Assembly: GCA_019054805.1 (NCBI GenBank)
Contig: JAHQIY010000015.1
Span: 1,682,001-1,746,000 of the forward strand
Length of the DNA: 64,000 nt
DNA from: Brachionus manjavacas
Lineage: Eukaryota > Rotifera > Eurotatoria > Ploima > Brachionidae
Direction of reading: 5' to 3'
Shown: one piece after another, positions 23,512 to 34,834 of the stretch
Numbering within the stretch: the first letter of the stretch is position 1
Layout of the letters: the number at the start of each line of letters is the position of its first letter
The notes under the pieces: generated by a model
Database searches by the model: none
The model's input: the letters and a program-made list of their open reading frames with translations, nothing else
What the model was told of the DNA's origin: nothing
Made by a program: the position numbers and the translations under genes

Positions 23512-23645
23512 TTTATGGACAGCGTTACTGGCCTGTTGATTAACCGTGAAACTGAACCTTTTTGAGCAGCGGGGTCACTACATGGAGATGATCTACTACA
23601 CCGCAATTACTACCCATTTGAAACCGGTCTCCTGGACCTTTGATC
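23512..23645. other. unexplained GC-rich island
   Basis: About 130 bases near 45-50% GC inside DNA near 20% GC. All three minus-strand frames were inspected and no convincing protein emerges. Weak A-box and B-box-like words on the minus strand hint at a SINE or Pol III RNA, but no cloverleaf could be drawn. Confidence 0.3.
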
Positions 23646-23987
23646 CTCTGCTTGTATGACTCGCAAAAAAAACATTCGATAATATGGGCTTAATAAAAAT
23701 CTTGCCAATTCAAATATTATTTTAGAATTTAATAAATTTACTTAATATTTTTTTATTTCTAATGCATAAAATTGGGTAAATATATTCTTAATTTTTATTT
23801 TGAAAGACTAACAGAAAGAAAAAAGCTTCCCAAATTGAAAAAAAATGAAAATTTTATTTTAATCAATAAATAAAATATGATCAATAATATTAAAAGTTTT
23901 TTCACGCAACAAATTTTTATTTAGAGTATCAAATAATTTTTCTTAATTTACAGAATCTTTTTCAAAGGGACAAGAATTCGCTTTTTA

Positions 23988-24114
23988 TATTTATTTATTT
24001 CAATGAACGCCTTAAAGGCGATGTATAAAAAAGTAAAAAGAAAAAAAAAGAAAATTGAATTAAACATTTAATATAAATGTTAATGTTTTTTAATTTCAAA
24101 AATTATTATTCATT
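23988..24114 (-). repeat. short dispersed element, copy E
   Basis: Head AATAATAATTTTTGAAATT at 24090-24112. Minus-strand tail hairpin CGCCTTTAAGGCG followed by ATTGAAATAAATAAAT at 23988-24025. It is closest to copy D. Confidence 0.55.
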
Positions 24115-24447
24115 TTGTGCTCTCTTTTGTATTCAATTTTTTTTTATTAAAAATTCTGTGGCAGCAAAATTTTAAAGATTAAATTTCAAAAATTTAATTC
24201 ATTCTTTAGACAGATTGAAAATGGAAATATCATTAAGTTTGAATAAAAAAATTAAATGACTCATTTAATTAAATTGGAGTTTCTATTCAAACATAAATTC
24301 CTTCTTCAATATACATATTTATTTAAACAATGCTTCACCTTTTTTAGAATTTTTTTCTAGTTTCAGTCATTAACATAAAAAATTAGGACTCTATTCGAGC
24401 ATGACTTTTTGTAAAATTTTTAGTAATTTTGTAATGCCATTTGTTCG

Positions 24448-24456
24448 GTATAAAAA
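24448..24456 (+). promoter_or_regulatory. TATA box of the small EF-hand gene
   Basis: TATAAAAA about 85 bases upstream of the ATG at 24538, leaving room for a short leader. A similar box precedes the other EF-hand gene near 60557-60564 on the minus strand. Confidence 0.6.
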
Positions 24457-24537
24457 CCCTGTAGACATCAATCAAAAAAAAATTATTTTATTCAATATTT
24501 AAAATTCAAGTTATAGGACTGTTATTTTTACCAAAAA

Positions 24538-24804
24538 ATGTCATACGAAAAATTTAGATATATTTCTGGAATCGATAATATGATTGATAGAAATGAATAC
24601 AATTCTTATTATCAAAGTAATAATCCATATTCACATCCATACACTAATTATAGAAACGCTCAAGATGAATTTTCACTGATTGATAGAAATGGAGATGGTC
24701 GAATTGATTATTACGAATTTAGAGATGCTGAACAAAGAAAATATGGTCATGGTTATTATCCAGGAAGTTACAGCCCATTCGGCTATAGAGGCTACAGGTA
24801 TTAG
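24538..24804 (+). CDS. small tyrosine-rich EF-hand protein
   Basis: 88 residues in a single exon with ATG, TAA and an AATAAA-containing tail near 24852. One canonical EF-hand loop is present (DRNGDGRIDYYEF, residues about 50-62), with Asp/Asn/Asp/Gly and the terminal acidic residue in place, so calcium binding is likely. The flanks are rich in Tyr, Asn, Pro and Gly. The start (MSY) and single-EF architecture recall the larger protein at 59150-60457, whose loop is DTNGDGVLSYEEF. No signal peptide is visible. Function unknown. Confidence 0.75.
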   Translation: MSYEKFRYISGIDNMIDRNEYNSYYQSNNPYSHPYTNYRNAQDEFSLIDRNGDGRIDYYEFRDAEQRKYGHGYYPGSYSPFGYRGYRY

Positions 24805-24869
24805 AAATGAAAAATTCACAGAGATTGTGATTAATACTTTAACATTAGCTTTAAATAAATTATTTTTAT

Positions 24870-27720
24870 AAAATAAAATAAAATTTACAGGTCGCTATTA
24901 TTAAATTTTAACTATTTTTTATTTCATATTTTTTTAAAGAGTTTCATTCATTTTTTACTTTATTTTTGATTTTTGAAATAACAAAAAATGAGTTTTGTAT
25001 CGAGCACTAATGAGAAGTCTCAATTTGCAGTAAAAATAATTTTTTGAATCCTAATAAATCTAGTAAACGAGTTAAAACCTTAATTACTTTTAATTATTAT
25101 TATCATTAAAATTGATTATTTTTAAGGATTTTTTAGTAAAATCCTAAAAGAATTTCTTAAAGTTAAGATAGACCAAAAAATTTTTAAAAAGCTTAAAAAC
25201 ACATGGTTCGAGTGTTTTTTTCCGGAAAATGTTTAAAATAAGCTGTCAAAAATAAAATTTTTTTAAAACGCATAACCAAAAAATTAATCAAATATTGATT
25301 AGAATCTTTTATAAATTATTTCATCATTAGAATTCTTAGTTTAAAAAAAATAATTTGAAATTAAAAAATCAACATTTATTTTATATGACTAACGAAAGCT
25401 TTTATGGTAAAATTTTTTTCGAAAAAACAGAAGAAAAATTTAGAAAAATTGAAAATATCTTAATAAAATATCGTAGATTTACTTTTATAAAATTAAAAAA
25501 GTTAAAAGTAGGAAATATTTAAGCAAATTGCTTTTAAAATTGTGAAAAGGAAATTGTTTAAAAGCTTAATTAAAAAAGGTTAAAGCTATGGAATAAATCA
25601 AAATTTCCAAGGACCTTTTAAAATTTTAAAATTGTTTATTTTCTTTTGAATTTAGTTTAAATAACACTAAAATTTGGATAAAGAAAAAATTTTAAAATAA
25701 TAAAAAAGAACAAACAAAAATAATCAGAAAAGAAGTTTTTTTTTTCCTTTTTTCCGAAAATTAAAACTGTCCTCAAACTTTCTAAATTTTCTGAAAACAA
25801 AAAATTCTGTATGAAAGACTTTGGTATGATATTTTTTTTTCATACATTTAAGCCATTCTGTTTCGTTACATCCATCAGAATGGAATGGAATGGGAATGCT
25901 TTTTTTAAGAATGCGTCTTTATTCCATTCCTCTTTTTGGAACGTAAAGTTTCACTTTAGCAAGAACCATTGTAAGTCTGAATTGACATTTATAGAAAAAA
26001 TTCGTGAAACGGTTTGTCCATTCGTTTAGCAAATCGAGCTTAAATCAAAAATTAATTAAGCGTTAGATAAAATATTTTAAATTTTTATTATTAATTTTAT
26101 ATCAATATTTTAATCTAAGTTACACCCGACACAAACTGTGGCAATATCAAAATTTGACAAAAGCTGTGTTAATTTTATGCAACATTAATCGGGTTAACTT
26201 TTAGATTTTTTAAAATTGAAAAAATGCTCTTTGTCAATATTGCGAAAAATTATTCTGAATATTATTATTCTGAACCAATTTAATATCTCGGCAAAAGGTG
26301 TATGAAATAAAAAAAGCAAGAAAATTTTGAAAATTTCTTTATAAATTGCTAGATTTCACTTAATTTAGTTATTTTAATTGATTAAATACATTTAGATTGG
26401 AAAATTTATTGCAATAAAGATGTTTCAAAATTGGTAGACTATTGATAATGTATCTGAAAATGCTGTAGAACTATTGTAGCATTATGAATCATTAATATAG
26501 GAATATTAAAACAATCAGTGTCAAAACAGTCTAAACAGTTTAATATGTTTTTGAATCTAGTCGATTAGGTGAACTATGATTCACCTGTTACTGGAACAAT
26601 TCTTTTTCTCGGGTTTTATGAACTTTTACTTCGCCTAATCTAAAATTTGTTTACCTATTTTTAAATAGTTCATCTATTTAGAATAAAAAGCTAAATGGAA
26701 TATTATTCAAAAATAAGATAGGAAAAAAAATAATTAAAATTTGGGTGTAGTAGGTAAAATTTTCAAAATTTATGAAAATATGTTCCCTAAATTCAAACAC
26801 TTGAAGGGTGAAAAATTAATTTTAGTTATCTTTAATTTTTACAATTTTTGTTTAAAGGCCAATATTTAAGTAGAGAGCTAATTTGGGTATTTAGGATTGT
26901 TGAAATGGTAATACCAGGTCAAAGCGATCTTAGCAAATACTATTTTTAGAGCTCTTTCAAATTAAAAAAAAATTATTTACTTCAATTGTTTGTTTTTAAA
27001 TTAGCTTTGAAAATTAGGCATTCTATTAAATAGTTTTATTCAATTTGTTCACATAAACAAAATTTTTTTCGCCTAATTTTAATTCTTTTTTTAATACAAT
27101 TCGAAATTAAGTATTTTCCAACTGCTAATGATGTGAACAAACTCTACACGAATGCACGAAGCTAGAATATATTGAAATTTAATTTCTGATAAATTTTCAG
27201 TTTTACCAGCACTATGTAAATTAATAAATAGATTATGTAAAATTAAAAAAAAATAATTTTAAATATTTTTTTTTTCAAATTTCCAAATAAAAATTAAATT
27301 CATTCTGTTTCACTATCAAGTTTAATTTCAAATATGAAAATGCTTGCAATATTAACTTAAAATTTTTTTTTTATTTGAGACTGAATAAACAATTTGAGAC
27401 ATCGCACTTTTTCAATGTAATTTCAACATTGGATACATTTTGTAATTCAAACACAAAAAATTAAATTTTCTAATGAATTCATCTCTTAGTTAATAATGTT
27501 AAAAAATCGCTCATGTATTTTTTTAATTAAATATTCAAATTTTCCCATTGTTTCTTAGATTAAAAAGTCTTTCTAAATTTTAACTAAATAAAGTGAACAA
27601 AAGTTTTTTAAGAAATGTTAAGTAGTGCTTGCATTCGAATTAAATTAAGCATGTGTGTGCTATTATAAACTTAAAAAATAATTTGAATAAAATTTTTGAA
27701 ATAAAAATTTAAATTTTTCG
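24870..27720. other. AT-rich intergenic spacer
   Basis: No gene supported. The 25811-26029 ORF covers a slightly GC-richer patch containing ATTCC/GGAAT inverted words, possibly transposon debris. A small inverted repeat (AGGTGAA/TTCACCT) sits at about 26567-26586. Confidence 0.5.
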
Positions 27721-27723
27721 AAA

Positions 27724-29555
27724 ATGAGTTCTTTTAAGCAAATACAAGTATTGAAACAATCAAAACCGGGACAAGTTTTGACTGATAGTGCTCTTTATTG
27801 GAAAGACTACGAATTTCCGACAGTGATCAACGAGTATGGCGGTATCAACCATATAGATGTTTCGGCAGCAAGACCAAATTACGTAGTGGCTACTCATGCA
27901 TCAAGAGTAAGTTTCTGATTACTTTAATCAAGCTCAAATAATTGGTGCCTAAATTTAGGTTCATATTTATGACAGTTTCAAGAAAACCGCGATTAAAAGC
28001 TTTAGCTTTTCGGAAAATGCCTATAGTGCCAGTTTTAGGCGAGATGGCAAACTAATGTGTGTGGGGTTTGATTCAAAAAATGTTAAAGTGTATCCAATCA
28101 TGGAAGATCAGCAAAAAGAACTGGACCTTGAAGAAGCTGAAACATCGGCTTCGGCAGCGAAACCAAAAAAAAGACCCTTGAGAAAATTCGATGACCATCT
28201 AGGGTAAAGAATAAATATTTATTTATTTTATTTTTATTTATTTTCCAAATAGACCAGTTCATGTATGTAAATTTATGAGAAATTTGTATCAAGTAATGAC
28301 TGCTTCAGATGACGCCCATGTCAGAATATTCGATTTGGCCACCTCTAGTACAGTTATGAAGTTAAAAGCCCATAAAGATTACATTCGAAGCGGATGCACC
28401 AGCATGTCCAGTGATGACTTGATCCTAACCGGTTCTTATGACCATACGGTGAAAATGATTGATACCAGGATAAATTCTGTGGTTATGACTGTTGACCATG
28501 GCGAGCCAGTTGAAAATATTCTCATGTTTCCGTCTTCAAATATGATTGTTTCTTGTGGTGGCAATTCTATCAAAATCTGGGATGTACTTAAAGGTGGAAA
28601 TTTAGTCCATACAATGATCAATCACCATAAAACAGTGACAAGTTTAAATTTTAGCCATAACTACAAATATCTGCTATCTGCAGGCCTTGATAGGTAAGTT
28701 TTAAAAACAATTAAAACAAACGTTTTTTACAATTTTATTTAAAAAGACACATCAAAGTATTTGACTTGGCAAACTATGATTTGGTCAGCACAATCGACTA
28801 CCCATCTTCAATATTATCATTAGGAATTTTGGTAAATATTGTCTAGCTAATAATTGTTTGTAATTTAACTAAGATGTGATTAAGCCCGAAGACAGAAGTC
28901 TGGTTGTTGGAATGAGTGATGGCTTGTTGTCTTTTAGAGACAGAAAAAAACATGATTTTGAGCATCAAAAAAATCAGCTGAGATCTAGAACTAAAGGCTT
29001 TAATCCTTATAAATACGTGAGTCCGACAATGTTCGCTACATCGGCAACAGATCACTTAATTCTGAACGAAGCTAAACCTCATTTAAAAAGCTATGACAAA
29101 CAGCTAAAAAAATTCAATTCAACTAAAGCACTGGATGAAGCGCTTTCGTTGAAGACAAGGGTCCACACACCGCAAATAACAATTGGCGTGATGCAGGAGT
29201 TGATACGTAGAGGGACGATAAAAGCTGCTCTGGCAGGAAAAAGTGAAAAATCGCTAGGGATTTTAATAAAATTTATACAAAGGTATTTAATCAGAATTTA
29301 ATTAGGTTTATTTTTACATTTATTTTTGTATATAGGAACATCAGCAATCCTAATTTTACAGCTACTCTGACTGATATATCAAATATTCTATTGGACTTGT
29401 ATATAAATGACATTGGGAAGTATGCAGCTATTGACGACTTGTTCGTTAGGCTCAAGAAAACTATCGACATAGAAATTCAATATCAAACAAGTTTATTTCA
29501 AATCATCGGGACTTTAGAAACTATTTTTGTTGCACAAAATAATGAAGCTAAATAA
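27724..29555 (+). CDS. UTP15: UTP15, small-subunit processome WD40 protein, six exons
   Basis: Exons 27724-27906, 27959-28203, 28253-28693, 28747-28831, 28885-29282 and 29336-29555 join in phase to 523 residues, against 518 in human UTP15. The start (MSSFKQIQVLKQSKPGQVLT) and central WD repeats (VMTASDDAHVRIFDLATS, LILTGSYDHTVKMIDTR, YLLSAGLDRHIKVFDL) are followed by the UTP15 C-terminal domain (QNQLRSRTKGFNPYKYV-like stretch, FNSTKALDEALS, TPQITIGVMQELIRRGTIKA). UTP15 is part of the t-UTP module that promotes rDNA transcription and 18S pre-rRNA processing in the nucleolus. All introns are about 45-60 bases. The fifth acceptor (GATTAAG) is chosen because the nearer AG gives a stop. Confidence 0.95.
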
Positions 29556-29658
29556 AATAAAAAATTTTTTACCAATCTGATTATTTTTAAATAAATAATT
29601 AATAATTATGAAAAGAGAAATCTATTAGATTATTTGAAAATTTAAAATTTTGATTATT

Positions 29659-29910
29659 ATTTATTTATTTGTTAACTGTACCGAGCTTATGCTCCTTCAG
29701 AATAAAACCAAAAAATCAAAAAAAAATTAAATAAAATAAAAATAGAGTTAAATAAAATAAAAAAAAAGAAAAAATCAAGAAATAAATTTAAAAATAAAGT
29801 AAATAAAGTAAAATAGAGTAAGAAAACAAGAAATTATGCTTTTGTATTTATACAATAGGGAATTTAAGTTTTGGAATGTTAATTTTTAATTTTGATAATT
29901 ATTATTCATT
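29659..29910 (-). repeat. short dispersed element with hairpin tail, copy A
   Basis: Read on the minus strand, an AATAATAATTATCA-type block (29881-29910) leads through A-rich DNA to a 3' hairpin (GGAGCATAAGCTC) and an (AAAT)n tail at 29659-29704. The same layout recurs at 30155-30431, 23988-24114 and 3091-3250. Confidence 0.6.
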
Positions 29911-29969
29911 GCCTTCTTTTATTTTTTTTTTTTTTTTGATAGCAAGAAAAATAATTTTATTTAAAAAAA

Positions 29970-30030
29970 TAATTATTTATTTATTCTATTTATTTGTTTT
30001 CTTTACCGAGCTAAAGCTCCTTCAGAATAA
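29970..30030 (-). repeat. hairpin plus (AAAT)n tail, copy B (tail only)
   Basis: Minus strand CTGAAGGAGCTTTAGCTCGG followed by an AAATAAATAG-like tail. It is nearly identical to the copy A tail. Confidence 0.6.
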
Positions 30031-30154
30031 GTTAAAAATAAAATAAAAATAAAATTAAAGTTAATAAAATTAGATAAAAAAAAGAATCAAGATAGAGTAA
30101 ATATGCTAAAATCATAATAAAAATCGATTAAGATAGAGAGAGAGAGAGATAAAC

Positions 30155-30431
30155 GTCTTTATTTAAATAAATATATAAATAAATATTGGCTCGAGCTTTC
30201 GCTCCTTTGCCAAGGTTAAATAAAATGTTTCAAAAAACAAAAATAAGAAACATAAAATAAAATTATTATCACATAAGTTTTTTTTTTTTTTTAAATACGA
30301 AAAAAAAGAAGAATAGAACATAAAAAAAAAACAAAAAAAAACAAAAAAAAACGGAATATTTACAAAAAAAATAAAAAAGTAAGATAAATTAAAATAAAAA
30401 ATTTTGAAAATTTTGAAAATTATTATTCATT
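30155..30431 (-). repeat. short dispersed element, copy C
   Basis: The head block AATAATAATTTTC lies at 30401-30431. The minus-strand tail hairpin GGAGCGAAAGCTC and (AAAT)n tail lie at 30155-30215. The spacer is A-rich. Hairpin loop and flanks differ from copies A and B but the stem GAGC/GCTC is kept. Confidence 0.55.
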
Positions 30432-30520
30432 GTTTTTTTTTTTCTTTTTGAACCAAACCGAATCAAACCGACTCAAGCCGAACTAGGAGAACATGAGCAG
30501 TCCAACAACGGTGGAGATTT

Positions 30521-30847
30521 TCAATTTTTTTGGGTAACAACATTCATTGTTTTTATTTTTTTTTTTTTTTTTTTTTTTTTAATTACAAAACAAGAAATAT
30601 AAAAATATAAAAGAATAAATTGTTTAATTGAAAAGTTTATTATTTGATAATTAATGGATCTATTCAAATGATCTTGATTGTCAGTTGTTTCCAGTCCAAA
30701 GAAAAGATTGGGATCATGGACTGGCTTTTCTTCACCAACACTTGTATCAAATCTAGCAAATTGAGTAAAATCTCCATGTAAATCCACTTCGTCATTTTCT
30801 TCATCATCACTTCTATCTAAAATTGTACGGTTCTTCATTTTAAACAT
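30521..30847 (-). CDS. small acidic ORF ending at a long A run, possibly a retrocopy
   Basis: The reliable part is about 55 residues (ILDRSDDEENDEVDLHGDFT, then FARFDTSVGEEKPVHDPNLF and FGLETTDNQ), after which the frame runs into AT-rich sequence. An AATAAAC word and then about 28 consecutive A residues (minus strand) follow, like a reverse-transcribed poly(A) tail. Just upstream another frame reads AQNYFDVDIEMLQLLKKVNV then a stop that nearly touches the ATG. I do not recognise the protein. It may be a processed pseudogene or the end of a small gene. Confidence 0.35.
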   Translation of the reverse strand: MFKMKNRTILDRSDDEENDEVDLHGDFTQFARFDTSVGEEKPVHDPNLFFGLETTDNQDHLNRSINYQIINFSIKQFILLYFYISCFVIKKKKKKKKIKTMNVVTQKN

Positions 30848-30849
30848 TG

Positions 30850-32092
30850 ACTTTCTTCAATAATTGCAACATTTCAATATCCACATCAAAATAATTCTGT
30901 GCTTTTAGATTTATCGCCTCATTTTTTTGCGCATGTTTTTAGGTTCGATGAATTTTACTTGCCTCTATTTTTTTTTGTCTTTTCTTTTAATTTAAATTTT
31001 TTTTTTTGCTTTTTTTTTTAATTTTTTATTTCTCTACCTAATTTTTTTTTATTTATTAAATTCTTTCCTTTTTTTTAATTTATTTGTGTCTTTTTTTTTT
31101 AGTTTTTTCAAAATAAGTGATTATCCAAAATGGTTGCCGTTTTTTGTTACGAAATGAAAAATTTTGCAAATGAGCAAAAAAATTATTTTAAAAGATAGGA
31201 TTTCTAGGTTTTTGATTTAACTTTAAATTGAGAATTGAAAAATTTTTAATATTTTTTAAAATAATTTTGGGCTAGAATTGTTTAGTTTTTTTACTTTTTA
31301 TACGTATTTTTTAAAGGGTTTTCAATATAAAAAAGGGGACAGGGTAATAATTGCAGTAATTAATTGATCTAGTATCCTTTGTGTCAGATCGGAGCGGTCG
31401 CTCATAAAGGTATTGGAAAAGAGAGATTCGCGTCTCCTTGATTATCCTTTTGAAAAGCTGAGACAGATTATTACAATTATTAATTAATTTTATTAAGTTA
31501 GATATTTTTTTTAAATAGCGGTGAGTAAAATCATTTAATAAATCAATACGTTTAATTCTGTTGTTCTACTGTAGTTAAAAATTATTTTCGGGAGAAAAAA
31601 AATTAAATAATTCTGAAGTTATTGGTGACAATTGAATTTGGCCTATTTTTATCAACTATTTGTGTTTAACTTTATTTTTGGAGAAATTTTCTAATTACAC
31701 ATTTTATAATCTTTTAAGTATTAAATAATTATTTTGTTTATAAAACCTTTGTCTTTGTAAAACAATCTTAGAAAATTAATCTTAGCTCCGCTGTCTCTTT
31801 ATTTTAAATTTAATGAATTTAAAGAAAAAAATTAGGCTCAAGTGGAACACCAATTTAACCAAACTATAAACTTAAATTTAGAAAAAAAATTTAAAAAGGA
31901 TAAACAAAATAAATGTTAAAAAAAAGAAAATTATGTCAATATTTCAATTTGAAGGGCCTCTTGAAAATTACTGAAATTAAATTTAAAAAGAATTATTTTT
32001 TTATAGCTTTAAATTTCTTACTTGGTAACAGCTCTGTCTAAAATAGCTTAAATTGCTTCTGATTTTCGCCGATTTATTGTCAAAGATTGGCT
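30850..32092. other. AT-rich spacer with one GC-richer patch
   Basis: No gene supported. At about 31380-31470 a GC-richer patch contains the hairpin GGAGCGGTCGCTC and a second stem (GAGA...TCTC). It could be a structured RNA or repeat end, but nothing identifiable. Confidence 0.4.
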
Positions 32093-34399
32093 ATGAACAG
32101 TGCAAGTGTAGCCGGCAACTCACTTTATCCCAAAATATGCGAAGTCAAGTACGACTCGCGAACAAAATTCTACAATTGCTACGGTAAATAATTTAAATTT
32201 TTAGATGATTTCCCATGTTCTTCATGTGATCTTTTTTTTTAAATTCAAATATTTAGAGTAACTACGAAGACCCTTAATTAAAGAAAAGAAATTCAATTTA
32301 ATAAACATTTAATTAGTGTCTAAAGGTTTCTAATGATTATAAAAATTTTGAGAACTCTTTCTTAAAATCAATTTAAATTTTTTTGCCCCCAATTTACTTA
32401 AAATGAAATACTCAGATTATATTTGGTCTGATTTGAAGGACATAGCTGACATTTACTATTTTGGTAAATAAAATTAATTGTTAAATAAAAATTTAAAACA
32501 AGTTTTTTTTTTTTGAAAGAACAATTCGAGTACGAGAGCGAAGAAGAAGATGAGCTCTACGAAACCAGTTTGTTCGACCTGAAGAACCAGGGCTTGAAAG
32601 TCGAGAAATTAAAATGGCGCATCCCGGTCAAACGTGAAAACAGCACAATAAACCGGGAGCAAATAAAGTCAGTGCTCGAAGTGAACCACAAAGGCACCTT
32701 CGAAGTACCCACCAATAGTGCATGTTCAACAAACAGATCCATCACGACATCTAAACACTCAATCCAACTTGACAGGTCCTTCCAGCAAGAACCAACACAA
32801 AGTCTAAACAGATCTTCCATGCCTGTTTTGAAAAAAGCTCACACTCAGTTCAACCTAAAAGACACCAAACTGTACCCGCGTATTCTAAAGCCTATCGAAA
32901 AAAAGCCTCTAGACAGGCCTATGAGTCCCGGGCAAACAAAAACCGAAAGCCATTCGAAACTAGATGCTTCCTTGAGCCAAAAAAGCTTCACAATGCCACC
33001 AATACATCCACAACCGTTGCGCAAAGAGAACACAACTTTTCTGCATTTTGTCACCAACCCGTACACTTTTGCGGAAAAGCCAAAACTAGAGAGAAAATTA
33101 ATCAATTATCCGGCTTTAATACGCACTAAAAAATATGTGCCACTTGAGCAGATCCAATCTTTGCCTAAACAAGCTACGCCGGAAGAGAAGAAAGTCGAAA
33201 TTGAGGAAGAAGAGACCCCGGTGGATGAAGTGACGGAAGAAAAGAGCAAAAAAAGCAAAAGTAAAGCAAAGAAAAGTAGCAAAAAGAGGAGTAAGAAGAA
33301 AAAAATGGCATCGGGAGAGGACAGTGAGGAGTCGTTGTCTGACAGCGACCCAGTGGAAAATATTGAGCCGACAACGAGCCAGAATACTCGTCCGTTAGGC
33401 GCTCAACTGGCTAATAGACGGATGCGCGAGAAAATCCGATTCGAAAATGCGCAGATTCAGGAATTTTCTGAGGCAGAGTCAGAAGAAGCAATCGAAGATT
33501 TCAAAGAGCTGGAAATTGAAATGGAACAAATTGAGAAAAAGGTCCAGCAAGAACAAGTGGAATTGTCCAACTACGAGTACAAAACTGATTTCAAGCCGCT
33601 GAACATAGACATTAAGCCTAGACAAAAAAAAGTGACCCCATTTATAAAGCCACAGCTGGTCAACAAGACCGAATTGCCCAAAAAAGTAACTCCGCGCCAA
33701 GTCGAGTCGCCAATTGAGGAGGAAAAGAACCAGAGAAAATTTCAGCTCAGACCTCTTCAGCGACCTTTTCGCATTCCGGAGAACGAAAAATTGCTCGGCA
33801 AAACCGAACAGTTCGTACTTGAAGATGACTGGCTGCTCAAGTGGTGCATATTGGAAAATCACAGAAATGTTAGATGCGAAGCAGCCTTTGCCAAGCATGA
33901 CACAAGAAAAAGGGGTTTTCTAAACGGCGAAGAGCTAATACGAGCAATTGAGTCAATAGTTAAATTGAACAATTTAAAAATGACCTATCTTTTTAGTGTG
34001 CTTAATTTGGTCAATGTGGACGCGCTTATGTTCGGCGCCGACATAAAACTGTTTACCATAATTGTGTCTTTGGCAAACAGAATTAGTCATTTGGACGACA
34101 ATTGGTTTAGTAACCTGCTGCCGCAGTATGATTTGTTCACTGTTGAGAACAAAGTGTTCAAAGTTAAAAATTTGTGGAGCTACCTGGTCGACCGAGAGAC
34201 CAAGCTAATTTGCATCAAAGATGTACTAATTGAGTTCGAGGCAGGTGGTGTCACTTCCAAACATGTCGAGTATGCCAAAGATAAGTTTTCGCACAAAATC
34301 TATTTTGACATTGTCGACTATCTGACTTACATACCCCTTTTTGTGCACATACATGACAAAATAATCCACAATCCGCTAATTATTAAACAAGATATTTAG
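32093..34399 (+). CDS. uncharacterised charged protein, EF-hand-like C-terminus, alternative 5' exons
   Basis: The main exon 32520-34399 (626 codons) follows TTTTGAAAG in phase 1. Two upstream exons can supply that phase. One is 32093-32183 (MNSASVAGNSLYPKICEVKY start, donor GTAAAT). The other is 32403-32463 (MKYSDYIWSDLKDIADIYYF, donor GTAAAT), which could also be a cassette starting after the AG at 32414. The N-terminal two thirds are low-complexity: acidic EEE stretches, Lys/Ser runs (KKSKSKAKKSSKKRSKKKK) and coiled-coil-prone Glu/Gln. The C-terminal about 200 residues look globular. They start VLEDDWLLKWCILENHRNVR and contain a degenerate EF-hand (KHDTRKRGFLNGEEL). Family not recognised. 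Confidence 0.75.
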
Positions 34400-34834
34400 A
34401 TAAATAATAATTTTAAGTTTCAAAATTTATACTTCAAACTGTAATTAAATTTTTTTTCATTTAAATAAAACGATTTTGATTATTTTAAAATTTATTCTTA
34501 ATGATCACACCGAATTCCATTTTGAATGATACAAAAACATGTTACCACTGAAAGGTTAATACAATGATCATGTGGAGTCAACGTTTACGTACTTTTACTC
34601 AACGTTTTTGAATGAGTTTTTGTTAAAAGACCTTCAATTGAAGCAAAATCTTTTTCATAAAAGAATAGATAACAATATAAACTTATGCTTTATAAAATTT
34701 TGTAAGCTATTTGTAAAATTTGATTTAAATTTTAGACAATTTGTTTATTAAATGAACTAAGTTAAATTAGATTATTTTTTATTTCTATTCAAGTTGAAAA
34801 AAAAAAAGATCAAGCCAAAAAAAGAGTATTTATT

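Larger units (their letters stand above)
21444..24440. other. AT-rich intergenic spacer
   Basis: About 3 kb with no supported gene. The 21817-22146 ORF is Asn/Lys/Phe-rich noise. Two items stand out: an unexplained GC-rich block at 23512-23645 and a dispersed short repeat at 23988-24114, both listed separately. Confidence 0.6.
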
